Translations under genes and position numbers: made by a program
Notes under the pieces: generated by a model
Told to the model about the DNA's origin: nothing
Databases searched by the model: none
What the model saw: only the letters and a program-made list of their open reading frames with translations
Shown: piece by piece, positions 16,109-24,953 of the stretch
How the letters are laid out: each line of letters opens with the position of its first letter
Position numbering within the stretch: the first letter of the stretch is position 1
Source: Candidatus Endomicrobiellum porotermitis
Lineage (GTDB): Bacteria; Elusimicrobiota; Endomicrobiia; Endomicrobiales; Endomicrobiaceae
Reading direction: 5' to 3'
Assembly: GCA_031289055.1 (NCBI GenBank)
Contig: JAITQE010000012.1
Span: 1-35,561, forward strand
DNA length: 35,561 nucleotides

Positions 16109-18397
16109 TTAGACGCGCGGCTTAGGAACTATATTCAAATTTGCAACTCTTGCAAGAAGTTTCTTCCATTGTCCCGTTTCAAACAAAACAACAAGCTTTA
16201 AATCGTTCCCTATGCCGTTTTTTTCAATAACCTTGCCTTTTCCAAAAATGGGGTGTGAAACGATGTCTCCTATTTTATAAGGGCTTGAATCTGAAGCGGG
16301 AGTATAAAGAGGCTCATTTTTAGTTAATTCGTCGTTTGTAGGCATATAGTCGTGCGAATCTTCGTTTCTGTAAGAGACTTTTGCTTTTGAAGAATTATTA
16401 TACAGTTTGCGGTTAGTTGACGTATTCCATTTTGCTCTGTTAAATCCTTGATTAAAGTTGCGTTGTCTTTCAATAATTTCTTCCCTAAATCCCGCTTCGG
16501 CGATAAATCTCGAAGGCATGTTCCATTTAGTTTTGCCGTAGACAGTTCTCTCCGTGGCCCAGCACAAATAGAGATTTTTTATCGCCCTTGTCATGCCGAC
16601 GTACATAAGTCTTCTTTCTTCTTCCAACTCTTCAGGATTAAATGCAGATTCCCCTATAGGGAACAAACCTTCTTCAAGTCCGCAAAGAAAAACATTTTTA
16701 AACTCTAAACCTTTGGCTAGATGCAATGTCATTAACGTAACTTTGCCTTTAGATTCGTCTAAAGAATCTATGTCGCTTATCAATGCTATTTGCGTTAGGT
16801 ATCCAGCAAGCGATTTGTCGGGAGAACGTTTCTCAAAATCGTCAATTGCGGAAATCAATTCTTGAATATTTTCTATTTTTGGTCTGGATTCATGGGAATT
16901 TTCAGCTTCAAGCTCTTTTAAATATCCAGAATGCAGTATAACTTTTTCCGCCATTTCCTTGATTGAAGCGTTATTTTTTAAATCAATAAAATCTTTTATA
17001 ACAATAGCAAAAGATTTTAAAGCTGTTGTCGCTCCTTTAGCCAATCCAACTTCTTGAACAGAGTCAATTGCTTGCCAAATAGATATATTTTTAATAATTG
17101 CAAACTTTTCTAACGCTTCCACAGAAGTTTTGCCTATACTTCTTTTGGGGACGTTTATAATTCTTTTAAAGCTTATATTATCATTAGGATTATGTATAAG
17201 CTTTAAGTACGCTATAATATCTTTAATTTCGGCGCGGTCATAGAATTTTAATGTTCCGACTATAGCGTACGCAAGACCTGCTCTTCTAAATGCGTCTTCA
17301 AAAGTGCGCGATTGAGCGTTTGTTCTGTAAAAAACTGCAAAATCGGACAGATTATATCCGTCGGTCGTACTCTTTAGAGATATTAATTCAGCGACTTTTG
17401 CCGCTTCATCGTTTTCTGTCGCAGCGTTTAGTACGGATACTGTTCCGTCGTCAGGGTTTTGCGTCCACAACCGTTTGTTTACTCTTTCATCGTTGTGCCT
17501 TACCACTTTGTGCGCGGTTTCCAGTATTTTAGGCGTTGATCTATAGTTTTGTTCCAACTTAACGGTTTTTGCATTTGGGTAATCTTTTTCAAAATCCAAA
17601 ATGTTGGCGATATCGGCTCCTCTCCAAGAATAAACGAACTGGTCGTCGTCGCCAACGACGCATATATTTTTATTTTTTGCCGCAAGAAGCTTTGCAAACA
17701 TATATTGAGCGTGATTTGTGTCTTGATACTCGTCAATCATTATGTACTTATATTTCTCTTGATAATGCTCCAACAAAGCGGGATATTGTTCCAATGAAAT
17801 AACCGCGCGCATTATTAAATCGCCAAAATCCAAAGAGCCTGAACTTTCCAGTTTTTTTTGATAGAGTTGATATATTTTTGCAATAGCAATACCAAACAAA
17901 TCGCTGTCTTGTTCAGCTTGAGCCGCCGCGTCCGAAGGGGATTTTAAATCGTCTTTTGCGCGGCTTATTTTATCTGCAACGCTTGATAGTTTAAACTTCT
18001 TTTCATCAAGGTTCAGCTCTTTTAAACAGTCTTTAATTACATTTTTTTGTTCGCCAAAATCATATATAAGGAAATTAGGGTTTAATCCTATTTTAGTAGC
18101 TTCAATACGTAAAAAATAAGCGCAAAATGCGTGAAAAGTGGATATCCATACATTTTCGCCCCCGTCGGTAGCTAAATCTATTACTCTTTGTTTCATCTCT
18201 GAAGCTGCTTTATTGGTAAACGTAACGGCAAGTATTGACCACGGAGCAACGCCTAAAGACAACAAATACGCTATTCTGTGCGTTATTACTCTGGTTTTTC
18301 CCGTTCCCGCTCCCGCAAATATTATTAATGGTCCCTCGGTGCAGATCACGGCTTCTTTTTGATGAGGATTTAAATTTTTGGTTAATATTTCTTTCAT
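16109..18397 (-). CDS. pcrA: UvrD/PcrA-type DNA helicase
   Basis: Superfamily 1A 3'-5' helicase for nucleotide excision and mismatch repair and for clearing RNA polymerase. 762 residues. Motifs in order: Q motif LNPHQKEAV, Walker A AGAGTGKT (28-35), motif Ia TFTNKAASEM, Walker B IDEYQDTNHAQ (221-231), motif III GDDDQFVYSWRGAD (249-262), motif IV QNYRS, motif V LHLAKGLEFKNVF and motif VI EERRLMYVGMTRA. The usual HSAKGLEF reads LHLAKGLEF here. A C-terminal Tudor-like segment (YKIGDIVSHPIFGKGKV to the end) is the RNA-polymerase-binding module of PcrA. Whether the name should be uvrD or pcrA cannot be settled here. It is transcribed alone and convergent to the small membrane protein. Confidence 0.94.
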   Translation of the reverse strand: MKEILTKNLNPHQKEAVICTEGPLIIFAGAGTGKTRVITHRIAYLLSLGVAPWSILAVTFTNKAASEMKQRVIDLATDGGENVWISTFHAFCAYFLRIEATKIGLNPNFLIYDFGEQKNVIKDCLKELNLDEKKFKLSSVADKISRAKDDLKSPSDAAAQAEQDSDLFGIAIAKIYQLYQKKLESSGSLDFGDLIMRAVISLEQYPALLEHYQEKYKYIMIDEYQDTNHAQYMFAKLLAAKNKNICVVGDDDQFVYSWRGADIANILDFEKDYPNAKTVKLEQNYRSTPKILETAHKVVRHNDERVNKRLWTQNPDDGTVSVLNAATENDEAAKVAELISLKSTTDGYNLSDFAVFYRTNAQSRTFEDAFRRAGLAYAIVGTLKFYDRAEIKDIIAYLKLIHNPNDNISFKRIINVPKRSIGKTSVEALEKFAIIKNISIWQAIDSVQEVGLAKGATTALKSFAIVIKDFIDLKNNASIKEMAEKVILHSGYLKELEAENSHESRPKIENIQELISAIDDFEKRSPDKSLAGYLTQIALISDIDSLDESKGKVTLMTLHLAKGLEFKNVFLCGLEEGLFPIGESAFNPEELEEERRLMYVGMTRAIKNLYLCWATERTVYGKTKWNMPSRFIAEAGFREEIIERQRNFNQGFNRAKWNTSTNRKLYNNSSKAKVSYRNEDSHDYMPTNDELTKNEPLYTPASDSSPYKIGDIVSHPIFGKGKVIEKNGIGNDLKLVVLFETGQWKKLLARVANLNIVPKPRV

Positions 18398-18407
18398 ATT
18401 TAGGAAT

Positions 18408-18413
18408 ATTATA
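18408..18413 (-). promoter_or_regulatory. Extended -10 promoter of the helicase, near-leaderless
   Basis: On the minus strand the motif TGCTATAAT (an extended -10) ends 10 bases before the helicase ATG. The expected start leaves only 3-4 untranslated bases and no room for a Shine-Dalgarno. No good -35 is seen. Confidence 0.45.
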
Positions 18414-18454
18414 GCATAAAAATCCTTGAAAATTTTATTTTGTATAATAAAAAC

Positions 18455-18481
18455 TTGACAATAAATGGAAGTTTTTATAAT
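18455..18481 (+). promoter_or_regulatory. Promoter for the AAA/DUF4143 gene
   Basis: TTGACA (18455-18460) and TATAAT (18476-18481) are both perfect but separated by only 15 bases, shorter than optimal. The gene's SD (AAGG) and ATG follow within 26 bases. Confidence 0.5.
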
Positions 18482-18506
18482 GTAAAATAAAAAAATGAAG
18501 GTTGTG

Positions 18507-19694
18507 ATGAAACAAATAGTAAGAACGACTTATCTTGAACGATTAAAAAAATATAAAAATCAAAAAATAATAAAAATAATAAGTGGAATTCGCCGTTGTG
18601 GAAAATCAACGATTCTGAAGATGTTTATTGGTTATTTATTAAAAAGTAACGTGAAACAAGAACAGATAATATTTTTGAGTTTGGACGACGTAAACTTAGA
18701 ACATTTATTAGATTATAAAGTTTTGCATAAATATGTGTCTGACAGACTATTAAAAAATAAAATGATGTATATTGTCCTTGATGAAATACAAAACGTTCCA
18801 AGTTTTCAAAAAACTGTCAACAGCTTGTTTTTAAATGAGAATGTAGATATTTATATAACCGGCTCAAATGCTTATATGCTTTCAGGAGAGTTATCCACGC
18901 TGTTATCTGGCAGATATGTTGAGATTCAAATGTTGCCTTTGTCATTTAAAGAATATTTTGGAGCAAGAGGCGGAAACAAGGACGAGTGTTTTAACGACTA
19001 TTTAAAATTCACATCTTTTCCATATGCGGCAACAATAAGCGACCCTGAGATAATTAACGATTATCTAAGAGGGATATATAGTTCTATACTCTTGAAAGAT
19101 GTTGCACAGAGGAAAAAAATATCAGATTTAACCCTTCTTGAAAGCTTAGTAAAGTTTCTGTTTGATAATATTGGAAATATTGTCTCGCCAAAAAAGATAA
19201 GTGATACATTGTCTTCAAATGATAGAAAAACAACCTCTATGACAATAGAAAAATATATAAACGCGCTTTGCGAAAGCTTCATCTTATCTAAATGCCAAAG
19301 ATATGATATAAAAGGTAAACAATACTTGAAATCATTGGAAAAGTACTATTTGGCCGATATAGGATTTAGACATGTCTTGTTGGGCAATAAAAATTTGGAC
19401 ATAGGGCGTATATTAGAGAATATTGTATATTTAGAATTGCTTAGAAGAGGATATAAAGTCAACATAGGTAAAGTTGACAATCTTGAGATTGATTTTTTCG
19501 CGCGATCTCAAAAAGATATTGCGTATTATCAAGTATGTCAAACGGTATCTTCAAAAGATACTTTTGATAGAGAAATAAATCCTCTACAAAAATTACGCGA
19601 TAACTACAATAAATTTATTATAACATCAGACAAAATATTACAATCTGTAAACGGAATTGAAACAAAAAATATAATAGATTTTTTATTGGAGTAA
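18507..19694 (+). CDS. AAA_14 ATPase with DUF4143 domain
   Basis: Member of the large, poorly characterised family of ATPases common in accessory DNA of anaerobes. From ATG 18507 it has 395 residues; the in-frame ATG at 18495 has no ribosome site, whereas AAGG lies 7 bases before 18507. Walker A is GIRRCGKST (27-35) and Walker B is YIVLDEIQ (87-94). A sensor-like TGSNAYMLSGEL and SGRYVEIQMLPLSFKEY follow. The C-terminal DUF4143 has RILENIVYLELLRRGYKV and an LEIDFFA...YYQVCQ pattern, which resembles a degenerate PD-(D/E)XK nuclease fold. It is a single-gene unit between the helicase and the nitroreductase, with its own promoter. Function unknown; mobility- or toxin-antitoxin-related roles have been proposed for the family. 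Confidence 0.88.
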   Translation: MKQIVRTTYLERLKKYKNQKIIKIISGIRRCGKSTILKMFIGYLLKSNVKQEQIIFLSLDDVNLEHLLDYKVLHKYVSDRLLKNKMMYIVLDEIQNVPSFQKTVNSLFLNENVDIYITGSNAYMLSGELSTLLSGRYVEIQMLPLSFKEYFGARGGNKDECFNDYLKFTSFPYAATISDPEIINDYLRGIYSSILLKDVAQRKKISDLTLLESLVKFLFDNIGNIVSPKKISDTLSSNDRKTTSMTIEKYINALCESFILSKCQRYDIKGKQYLKSLEKYYLADIGFRHVLLGNKNLDIGRILENIVYLELLRRGYKVNIGKVDNLEIDFFARSQKDIAYYQVCQTVSSKDTFDREINPLQKLRDNYNKFIITSDKILQSVNGIETKNIIDFLLE

Positions 19695-19804
19695 AATGTC
19701 TAATTCTTAATAATAATTTTGGTATAATTTACAAGAAAAAAAGAAATCACTTGGAAAAGAAAATATAATATTTTATACGGTTTGTCGACGCCAAATTATT
19801 GTAG

Positions 19805-19821
19805 GTTTACAAATAGTAAAC
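19805..19821. promoter_or_regulatory. Inverted repeat upstream of the nitroreductase
   Basis: GTTTAC (19805-19810), 5 bases, GTAAAC (19816-19821), perfect 6-bp arms, 10 bases before the AGGAGA ribosome site. A TGGTATAAT extended -10 lies upstream at about 19729-19737. It could be an operator or a small hairpin; no regulator is adjacent. Confidence 0.3.
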
Positions 19822-19840
19822 TGAATTAACAGGAGATAAA

Positions 19841-20341
19841 ATGGACATTTTACTTAAGAGAAAGAGCGTTCGCAAATATACTGGAGAAGACGTTAAAAAA
19901 GAAGATTTGGACTATATTTTAAAAGCGGGGATTTCCGCCCCTACTGCTAGAAATTCAAGATGCGCGTCTTTTCTTGTAATAAAAGATAAAGAAACTCACA
20001 AAAAACTCGCCGCCGTTCATCAAGCTGCTCAGATGATTTTACAAGCGCCTTTGGCTGTTTTGGTTGTTGGAGACAAAAATTTAGCTTATCAAGATTATTT
20101 ACCTCAAGATTGCGCCGCGGCCACTGAAAATATACTGTTAGCTGCAACGGCAAAAGGGTACGGCTCTGTTTGGTGCGGAGTATACTCAAATAAAGAAATA
20201 TCAGAAGCTGTAGAAAAGCTTTTAAATCTTCCTGAAAACATAAAAGCATTTTCGCTTGTGGTGATAGGTAAGTCTGACGATAATAACCCTCCCCAAGACA
20301 AGTGGGATCCGTCAAAGATTAAGCACGAGGTTTGGAAGTGA
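19841..20341 (+). CDS. Nitroreductase-family FMN oxidoreductase
   Basis: 166-residue FMN-dependent NAD(P)H oxidoreductase; the substrate cannot be told from sequence. Seen: the N-terminal FMN phosphate-binding run KRKSVRKYTGEDV, the SAPTARNSR segment, the DCAAATENILLAATAKGYGSVWCGVY helix and turn, and a C-terminal VVIGKSD followed by a Pro-rich tail. The start has a strong AGGAGAT site. Its TGA overlaps the argS GTG (GTGA), so both are translated from one message. Length and motifs are normal for the short type. Roles in redox balance or flavin chemistry are guesses. Confidence 0.85.
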   Translation: MDILLKRKSVRKYTGEDVKKEDLDYILKAGISAPTARNSRCASFLVIKDKETHKKLAAVHQAAQMILQAPLAVLVVGDKNLAYQDYLPQDCAAATENILLAATAKGYGSVWCGVYSNKEISEAVEKLLNLPENIKAFSLVVIGKSDDNNPPQDKWDPSKIKHEVWK

Positions 20342-21996
20342 TAAAACAAAAAGTAACAATCGCTTTAAGCGGCGTAATCGCTAAATATTTGGAATCTAAA
20401 GGCGTAACGGAAAGCGTTAATTTTACGGTAGAGGTTCCGCCGAAAAATATTGACGCGGATTTTGCGACCAACGCGGCTATGCTTATATCTAAAAAAGTTA
20501 AAATAAATCCTAGAATTACAGCTGAAGAAATAATAGGCATTATATCTAAAGAACTTCCCAATCTTATAGAAAAATCTGAAATTGCAGGCGCTGGGTTTAT
20601 AAATCTTCACGTTAAAAACGATGTTTTGTATAAAGAGTTAAAAACGATTCTTAAAGAAAAAAATAAATATGGAAGCACGGCGGCAAACGCCAAAAAAAAG
20701 ATTTTGGTGGAATTTGTCTCCGCAAACCCGACGGGACCTTTACACATAGGACATGGCAGAGGCGCGGCGATAGGCGATTCTATCGCAAGGATTTTAAAGC
20801 ATTTGGGATATAGCGTCTCAAGAGAGTATTATTTAAATGACGTGGGAAACCAAATGCTTGTTTTGGCAAATTCCGTTGAAATTCGTTACAAGCGGCTTAA
20901 AGGCGAGAAGCTTGAGTTTCCTGCGGATCATTATCAAGGCGATTATATAGTTGATATTGCTAAAAGGCTTATTGCCGAAGGCGGGAAAATTGAAGAAATA
21001 GATTTTAGAAGAGAATCCGTAAAAGATATTTTAAAAACAATAGAAGACGATTTAAAAAATTTTGCCGTTGAGTTTGACGATTGGTTTTATGAAGAAACAA
21101 TTGCATCGGTTAAAGATGAGAACGGCGAAACTGACGTTGATAAAGATTGCCTGTATCTTTTAGAAAAAGGCTACGCTTATGAAAAAGACAACGCTTTATG
21201 GCTTGCTTCAACAAAATTTGGAGACGATAAAGACCGGGTTTTAAAACGAAGCGACGGCAGATATACTTATTTGGCTTCAGATGTCGCATATCACAAGAAT
21301 AAATTTGAAAGAGGTTTCAAGAAACTCATAAATCTTTGGGGGGCGGACCATCATGGCTATGTCGCAAGAATTAAAGCTTGCGTCCAGATGTTTGGTTTTA
21401 GTAAAGAAGATCTAGATATTATTTTATATCAGCTTGTTTCGCTTGTACGCAACGGTCAGCCTGTCGCAATGTCGACAAGAAGCGGGGAGTTTATCACGCT
21501 AAAATCCGTTGTTGACGAAGTAAGCAAAGACGCCTGCAGATTTTTCTTTTTGCTTCGCGCGCCGGATTCCCAATTAGAGTTTGATTTAGAGCTTGCCAAA
21601 AAACAATCTAGCGAAAACCCTGTTTTTTACGTTCAATACGTAAACGCAAGGTGTAACTCTATTTTTAAAGAGGGTAAAAACAGAGCGGATGTTGTTAGCG
21701 ACGATGAAAAAGTAAATTTTGATTTGCTTAACTTAAAAGAAGAAAGAGATTTAATAAAGCAGCTTGCCGCGTTCTATGATACGTTGGCATTGTCAGAAAA
21801 GACAATGAGTCCGCATCACTTTACGGCGTACTTAATGGAGCTTGCGGATATTTATCATAAATTCTATGAGAAATGCAGAGTTTTAACAGACGACGCCGCT
21901 CTTGCTTCGGCAAGGCTTAAGTTGATTGAAGGCGTTATGATAATAATTCGGACAGGACTTGGTTTGCTTGGAGTTTCTTCTCCGGACAAAATGTAG
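20338..21996 (+). CDS. argS: Arginyl-tRNA synthetase
   Basis: Class I synthetase that charges tRNA-Arg. I take GTG 20338 (552 residues), which overlaps the nitroreductase stop as GTGA; a TTG at 20332 would only add two residues. The N-terminal Add-1 domain (about 1-100) is followed by the catalytic core with VEFVSANPTGPLHIGHGRGA carrying HIGH, EYYLNDVGNQ, and LWGADHHGYVARI. The usual KMSKS is replaced by MSTRSGEF, as is common in ArgRS. The DALR anticodon-binding domain closes the protein (YVNARCNSIFKE onward). Intact. Confidence 0.97.
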   Translation: MIKQKVTIALSGVIAKYLESKGVTESVNFTVEVPPKNIDADFATNAAMLISKKVKINPRITAEEIIGIISKELPNLIEKSEIAGAGFINLHVKNDVLYKELKTILKEKNKYGSTAANAKKKILVEFVSANPTGPLHIGHGRGAAIGDSIARILKHLGYSVSREYYLNDVGNQMLVLANSVEIRYKRLKGEKLEFPADHYQGDYIVDIAKRLIAEGGKIEEIDFRRESVKDILKTIEDDLKNFAVEFDDWFYEETIASVKDENGETDVDKDCLYLLEKGYAYEKDNALWLASTKFGDDKDRVLKRSDGRYTYLASDVAYHKNKFERGFKKLINLWGADHHGYVARIKACVQMFGFSKEDLDIILYQLVSLVRNGQPVAMSTRSGEFITLKSVVDEVSKDACRFFFLLRAPDSQLEFDLELAKKQSSENPVFYVQYVNARCNSIFKEGKNRADVVSDDEKVNFDLLNLKEERDLIKQLAAFYDTLALSEKTMSPHHFTAYLMELADIYHKFYEKCRVLTDDAALASARLKLIEGVMIIIRTGLGLLGVSSPDKM

Positions 21997-22085
21997 GATA
22001 TAGTTTTTATCATCGCAACTTATAGACCGCGTATTAATAAACGCGACGTATTGTGTATTTGCGAGAAGATTTGCTGCGAGGTAAT

Positions 22086-23666
22086 ATGCGTAAACTGGTT
22101 CTGGCTATTTTCGCAATAGCGTTTTTTCTATTGCCGCTTTTTGCAGACGTTTCTGTTACGCCTTATGGCGCTGCAGAAACGGTTTCAGGCAGTTGTTTTC
22201 TTTTAGATGCAGGAGATGAAAAGTTTATAGTTGATTGCGGTCTTTTTATGTCTGATAGCGACGATAAAGACGCGAAAAACTTTGCTTTAGAAGAATTTTC
22301 AAATTTTAATATTCCAAAAGAGCTTATAGACGCGAGATCTCTTTTTTTAACGCATGCCCATTTAGACCACAGCGGCAGAATTCCTCTTCTTATATATAAA
22401 GGTTTCAAAGGCAAAATTTACTCTACAAAAGCCACAAAAGAGCTGACGCTTGCGCTTTTTAAAGAAAGAAATGGTTTTGATTTGATAAAAAGAAAATGGT
22501 TCTGGTCGGAAAGCCAATACGAGAAAGCTGAAGATAAAAACGGCACTGTCGCCGCGCATTGGACTGACGAATGTAAGAGAAGCATTAAATCTATAGCTTA
22601 TTCAAAAGATGGCGCGTTGCTAAAGGATTTAGAAAAAAACGGAAGAGTTAAATTTTTGTTATGTAAAAATTGCTGTGAGAGAGAAGCTGAAAAAATAGCC
22701 GAAAGATTTGTTACTGTAGATTATAATGAAGAGATAAAGATTTCCGACAAGTTAAAAGCGAAGTTAATAAACGCAGGGCATATTCCGGGATCCGCTAGCG
22801 TTATTTTCAGCGCCGATAAAGAGAAGGTTCTATTTTCTGGAGATTTGGGAAGCGGTCATTCAAAATTCAACGGCGAGTTTGAAATACCGGAGCCTGCCGA
22901 TTTAATTTTTATGGAGGCTACTTACGGCGGCAAAATTAATAACAATGTTGTCGGCGAGTACGAACTGTTCAGAAAAGATTTAAAAAATGCTTTGGAATCA
23001 GGGAAGACTGTTTGGATTCCGGCGTTTGCTTTAAACAGGACGCAGGAAGTTTTATATGAGTTAAAGCTTATGCAGGACAATGGATATATATCAGCAAAAG
23101 TTCCGATTTATTCAGTGTCGCCTTCGGCGAACGCGATAACGTATTTGTATCAGAAAGAGGTTTCAAAGAAAGAACATGAATCGCGGGAATATAGCGAACG
23201 CGAGTGGTTTTTGGACAGCGTATACCAAAAACAATCTATTCTTCCCGAAAATATAAGATTACAGATGATAAGAACTTATAACATGCAGATGATTTTATTT
23301 TCAGCGAGCGGGAATATGGATAAAGGCAAATCTGAACAGCTTGCGCCAATAATGCTGTCCGATAAAAATGTTTTTGTGATGATAGTAAATTATGTAGAGC
23401 CTTCAAGTTCGGCTGGACTTATTTTGCGCGATAAAAAACCTCGTTTCGGTATAAAAAAACTTGCCGCGAAAGTAAAAAGGTACAACGCGTTCTCGGATCA
23501 TGCGGATTTTGAAACGCTTCAAAAATGGTTATCAAAGCAAAGTAAAGACGCAAAAATATACGTAATACATTCAAATAAACGAAATACGTCTCAAACTGTC
23601 GGGCTTTTACGGGAAAAAGGCTGGACCGGAGCAAACGGCGCAAAACTTGGAGAAGCAGCGCATTAG
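22086..23666 (+). CDS. Beta-CASP metallo-beta-lactamase-fold hydrolase with signal peptide
   Basis: 526 residues from ATG 22086, which has GAGG upstream; an ATG-less longer frame starts at 22053. Residues 1-20 form a signal peptide (MRK, hydrophobic IFAIAFFLLPLFA, then DVSV). The enzyme core has HxHxDH as THAHLDHSG (89-97), GHIPGSAS (231-238), SGDLG (251-255), MEATYGG, the beta-CASP region (WIPAFALNRTQEVLYEL) and RMMBL motif FSDHADF near the end, with a final IHSNKR. Relatives are cytoplasmic RNA-processing nucleases of the CPSF/Int11 type. Here an extra block of about 60 residues lies between the HxHxDH and GHIPGS motifs and includes CKNCC (193-197). An exported member is unusual. It starts an overlapping run with the TPR gene 2 bases downstream. 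Confidence 0.88.
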   Translation: MRKLVLAIFAIAFFLLPLFADVSVTPYGAAETVSGSCFLLDAGDEKFIVDCGLFMSDSDDKDAKNFALEEFSNFNIPKELIDARSLFLTHAHLDHSGRIPLLIYKGFKGKIYSTKATKELTLALFKERNGFDLIKRKWFWSESQYEKAEDKNGTVAAHWTDECKRSIKSIAYSKDGALLKDLEKNGRVKFLLCKNCCEREAEKIAERFVTVDYNEEIKISDKLKAKLINAGHIPGSASVIFSADKEKVLFSGDLGSGHSKFNGEFEIPEPADLIFMEATYGGKINNNVVGEYELFRKDLKNALESGKTVWIPAFALNRTQEVLYELKLMQDNGYISAKVPIYSVSPSANAITYLYQKEVSKKEHESREYSEREWFLDSVYQKQSILPENIRLQMIRTYNMQMILFSASGNMDKGKSEQLAPIMLSDKNVFVMIVNYVEPSSSAGLILRDKKPRFGIKKLAAKVKRYNAFSDHADFETLQKWLSKQSKDAKIYVIHSNKRNTSQTVGLLREKGWTGANGAKLGEAAH

Positions 23667-23668
23667 AT

Positions 23669-24649
23669 ATGTTAAGAAAAATACCAGATAAAAATTTAAA
23701 ATATAGTTTTATTATAACTTTATGTTTTATTGCAGCGGTTGTCTGCGGGTATTTTATTAGAGATTTAAATTATTCAAGAGAGTATCTATTGCAAAAAGCG
23801 AGCAAATATTATTCTAATGAAGAACATTTCCGCGCGGCAAGATATTTTACTAAGGTTATAAAATTAAACGTTTCGGATCCCGAAGTCTATAAAAAATACG
23901 GTACTTCTCTTTTGAAGTTGGGCAACTATGCTTTAGCAGCGAAATACTTTGGACTCGCTTCATCTGATTCGTACGATGACGACTCTTACTATTTTCTTGG
24001 AGCCGCTTTGTACCGCAAAGCTTCAGGTCCGGGCGATAAAGAGACTTTCTTGCAAGCTGTGGAATATATTGAAAAAGGCATCGAGTTAAATCCAGATTCG
24101 GAAAAGTTATATTTGTTGGCTGGTTTATGTCTCCGAGCAGTCGGGCTTTATGAAAAAGCTAGAGATTTTTACAATAAAGCTTTGACGTCTAATAAATTCA
24201 ACAAGGCCGGTTTTTACAATTTAATTGGCAATACTTTTGACGAAGAAGGCAATTATAAAGAAGCGATGTTGTATTACGAAAAAGCAAGCAAGCATGACAA
24301 TTCGTTTGTTGTGGCGTTTTGCAATATGGGAGACATGTTTGTGAAAATGAACGATTATGAATCAGCTCTGCAAAACTATCAAAAAGCCTTAGAAATTGAC
24401 GGAAAATTTATAGCTCCGCATATAAAAATCGCAAGTCTTTATTACTATAAAAATAATTTTGCAGAATCTGCCCGGGAGGCTTTAAAAGCGTTAAAAATAA
24501 ATACAGCGGATAATGAAGCCAATTATATTCTTGGAATGTCGTATAAAAAGCTTGGCAAATATAAAGAAAGTTTAGAATATTTTAAAAAAGCGGCGTTTTA
24601 TGGAAACGATAAAGCCGTAAAAGAAATTAAGAGGCTGAATGTTTTATAA
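23669..24649 (+). CDS. Membrane-anchored TPR protein
   Basis: 326 residues. A short N-terminus is followed by one membrane helix (FIITLCFIAAVVCGYFI, about 14-30), then a string of about seven tetratricopeptide repeats from about residue 43 to the end. Typical repeat pieces are AARYFTKVIKLN, PEVYKKYGTSLLKLGNYALA, AMLYYEKASKHDNS, ALQNYQKALEID and SLEYFKKAA. TPRs usually scaffold protein partners; the anchor would place them outside the inner membrane. It starts 2 bases after the beta-CASP gene, and the next gene overlaps its end by 11 bases, so the three are tightly linked. Partner proteins are unknown. Confidence 0.85.
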   Translation: MLRKIPDKNLKYSFIITLCFIAAVVCGYFIRDLNYSREYLLQKASKYYSNEEHFRAARYFTKVIKLNVSDPEVYKKYGTSLLKLGNYALAAKYFGLASSDSYDDDSYYFLGAALYRKASGPGDKETFLQAVEYIEKGIELNPDSEKLYLLAGLCLRAVGLYEKARDFYNKALTSNKFNKAGFYNLIGNTFDEEGNYKEAMLYYEKASKHDNSFVVAFCNMGDMFVKMNDYESALQNYQKALEIDGKFIAPHIKIASLYYYKNNFAESAREALKALKINTADNEANYILGMSYKKLGKYKESLEYFKKAAFYGNDKAVKEIKRLNVL

Positions 24650-24953
24650 TAAAAAATATCTGTTTTTTATTATCGCTTATTTAATGAATCTTGTTTTGTG
24701 TTTTTTCATTAACAGTCGTTTCGCTTTTGCGGGGATAGATTTTAACTTAATTCTAGGCTCGGTTATAATTTACGGAATCATATTGATTTTTTGTTTTGTT
24801 GCCGCTCTGACGTCGTTATGCTCGGTTAAGTTTTTTAGACGGATATTTAAATTAAAAACTAACAATTTTGTGGCAAAATTTTTATGGAACGTTTTTGCCG
24901 GGTTTGTTTATTTGCTTATGTTGATTACTTTTATTAAGGTTACGGAATATTAG
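24639..24953 (+). CDS. Three-helix membrane protein, unknown function
   Basis: 104 residues with three hydrophobic segments: YLFFIIAYLMNLVLCFFI, FNLILGSVIIYGIILIFCFVAAL and FVYLLMLITFI, separated by a basic loop (KFFRRIFKLK). No family is recognised. It overlaps the TPR gene by 11 bases and ends directly before the ATG of the exonuclease gene, which supports it being a real gene despite its lack of motifs. Possibly a partner of the TPR protein in the membrane (inference from position only). Confidence 0.7.
   Translation: MFYNKKYLFFIIAYLMNLVLCFFINSRFAFAGIDFNLILGSVIIYGIILIFCFVAALTSLCSVKFFRRIFKLKTNNFVAKFLWNVFAGFVYLLMLITFIKVTEY

Noticed and set aside
22027-22048. CGCGT...ACGCG hairpin between argS and the beta-CASP gene
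   Set aside because: The stem is only 5 bp and no T-run follows, so it is not a terminator.
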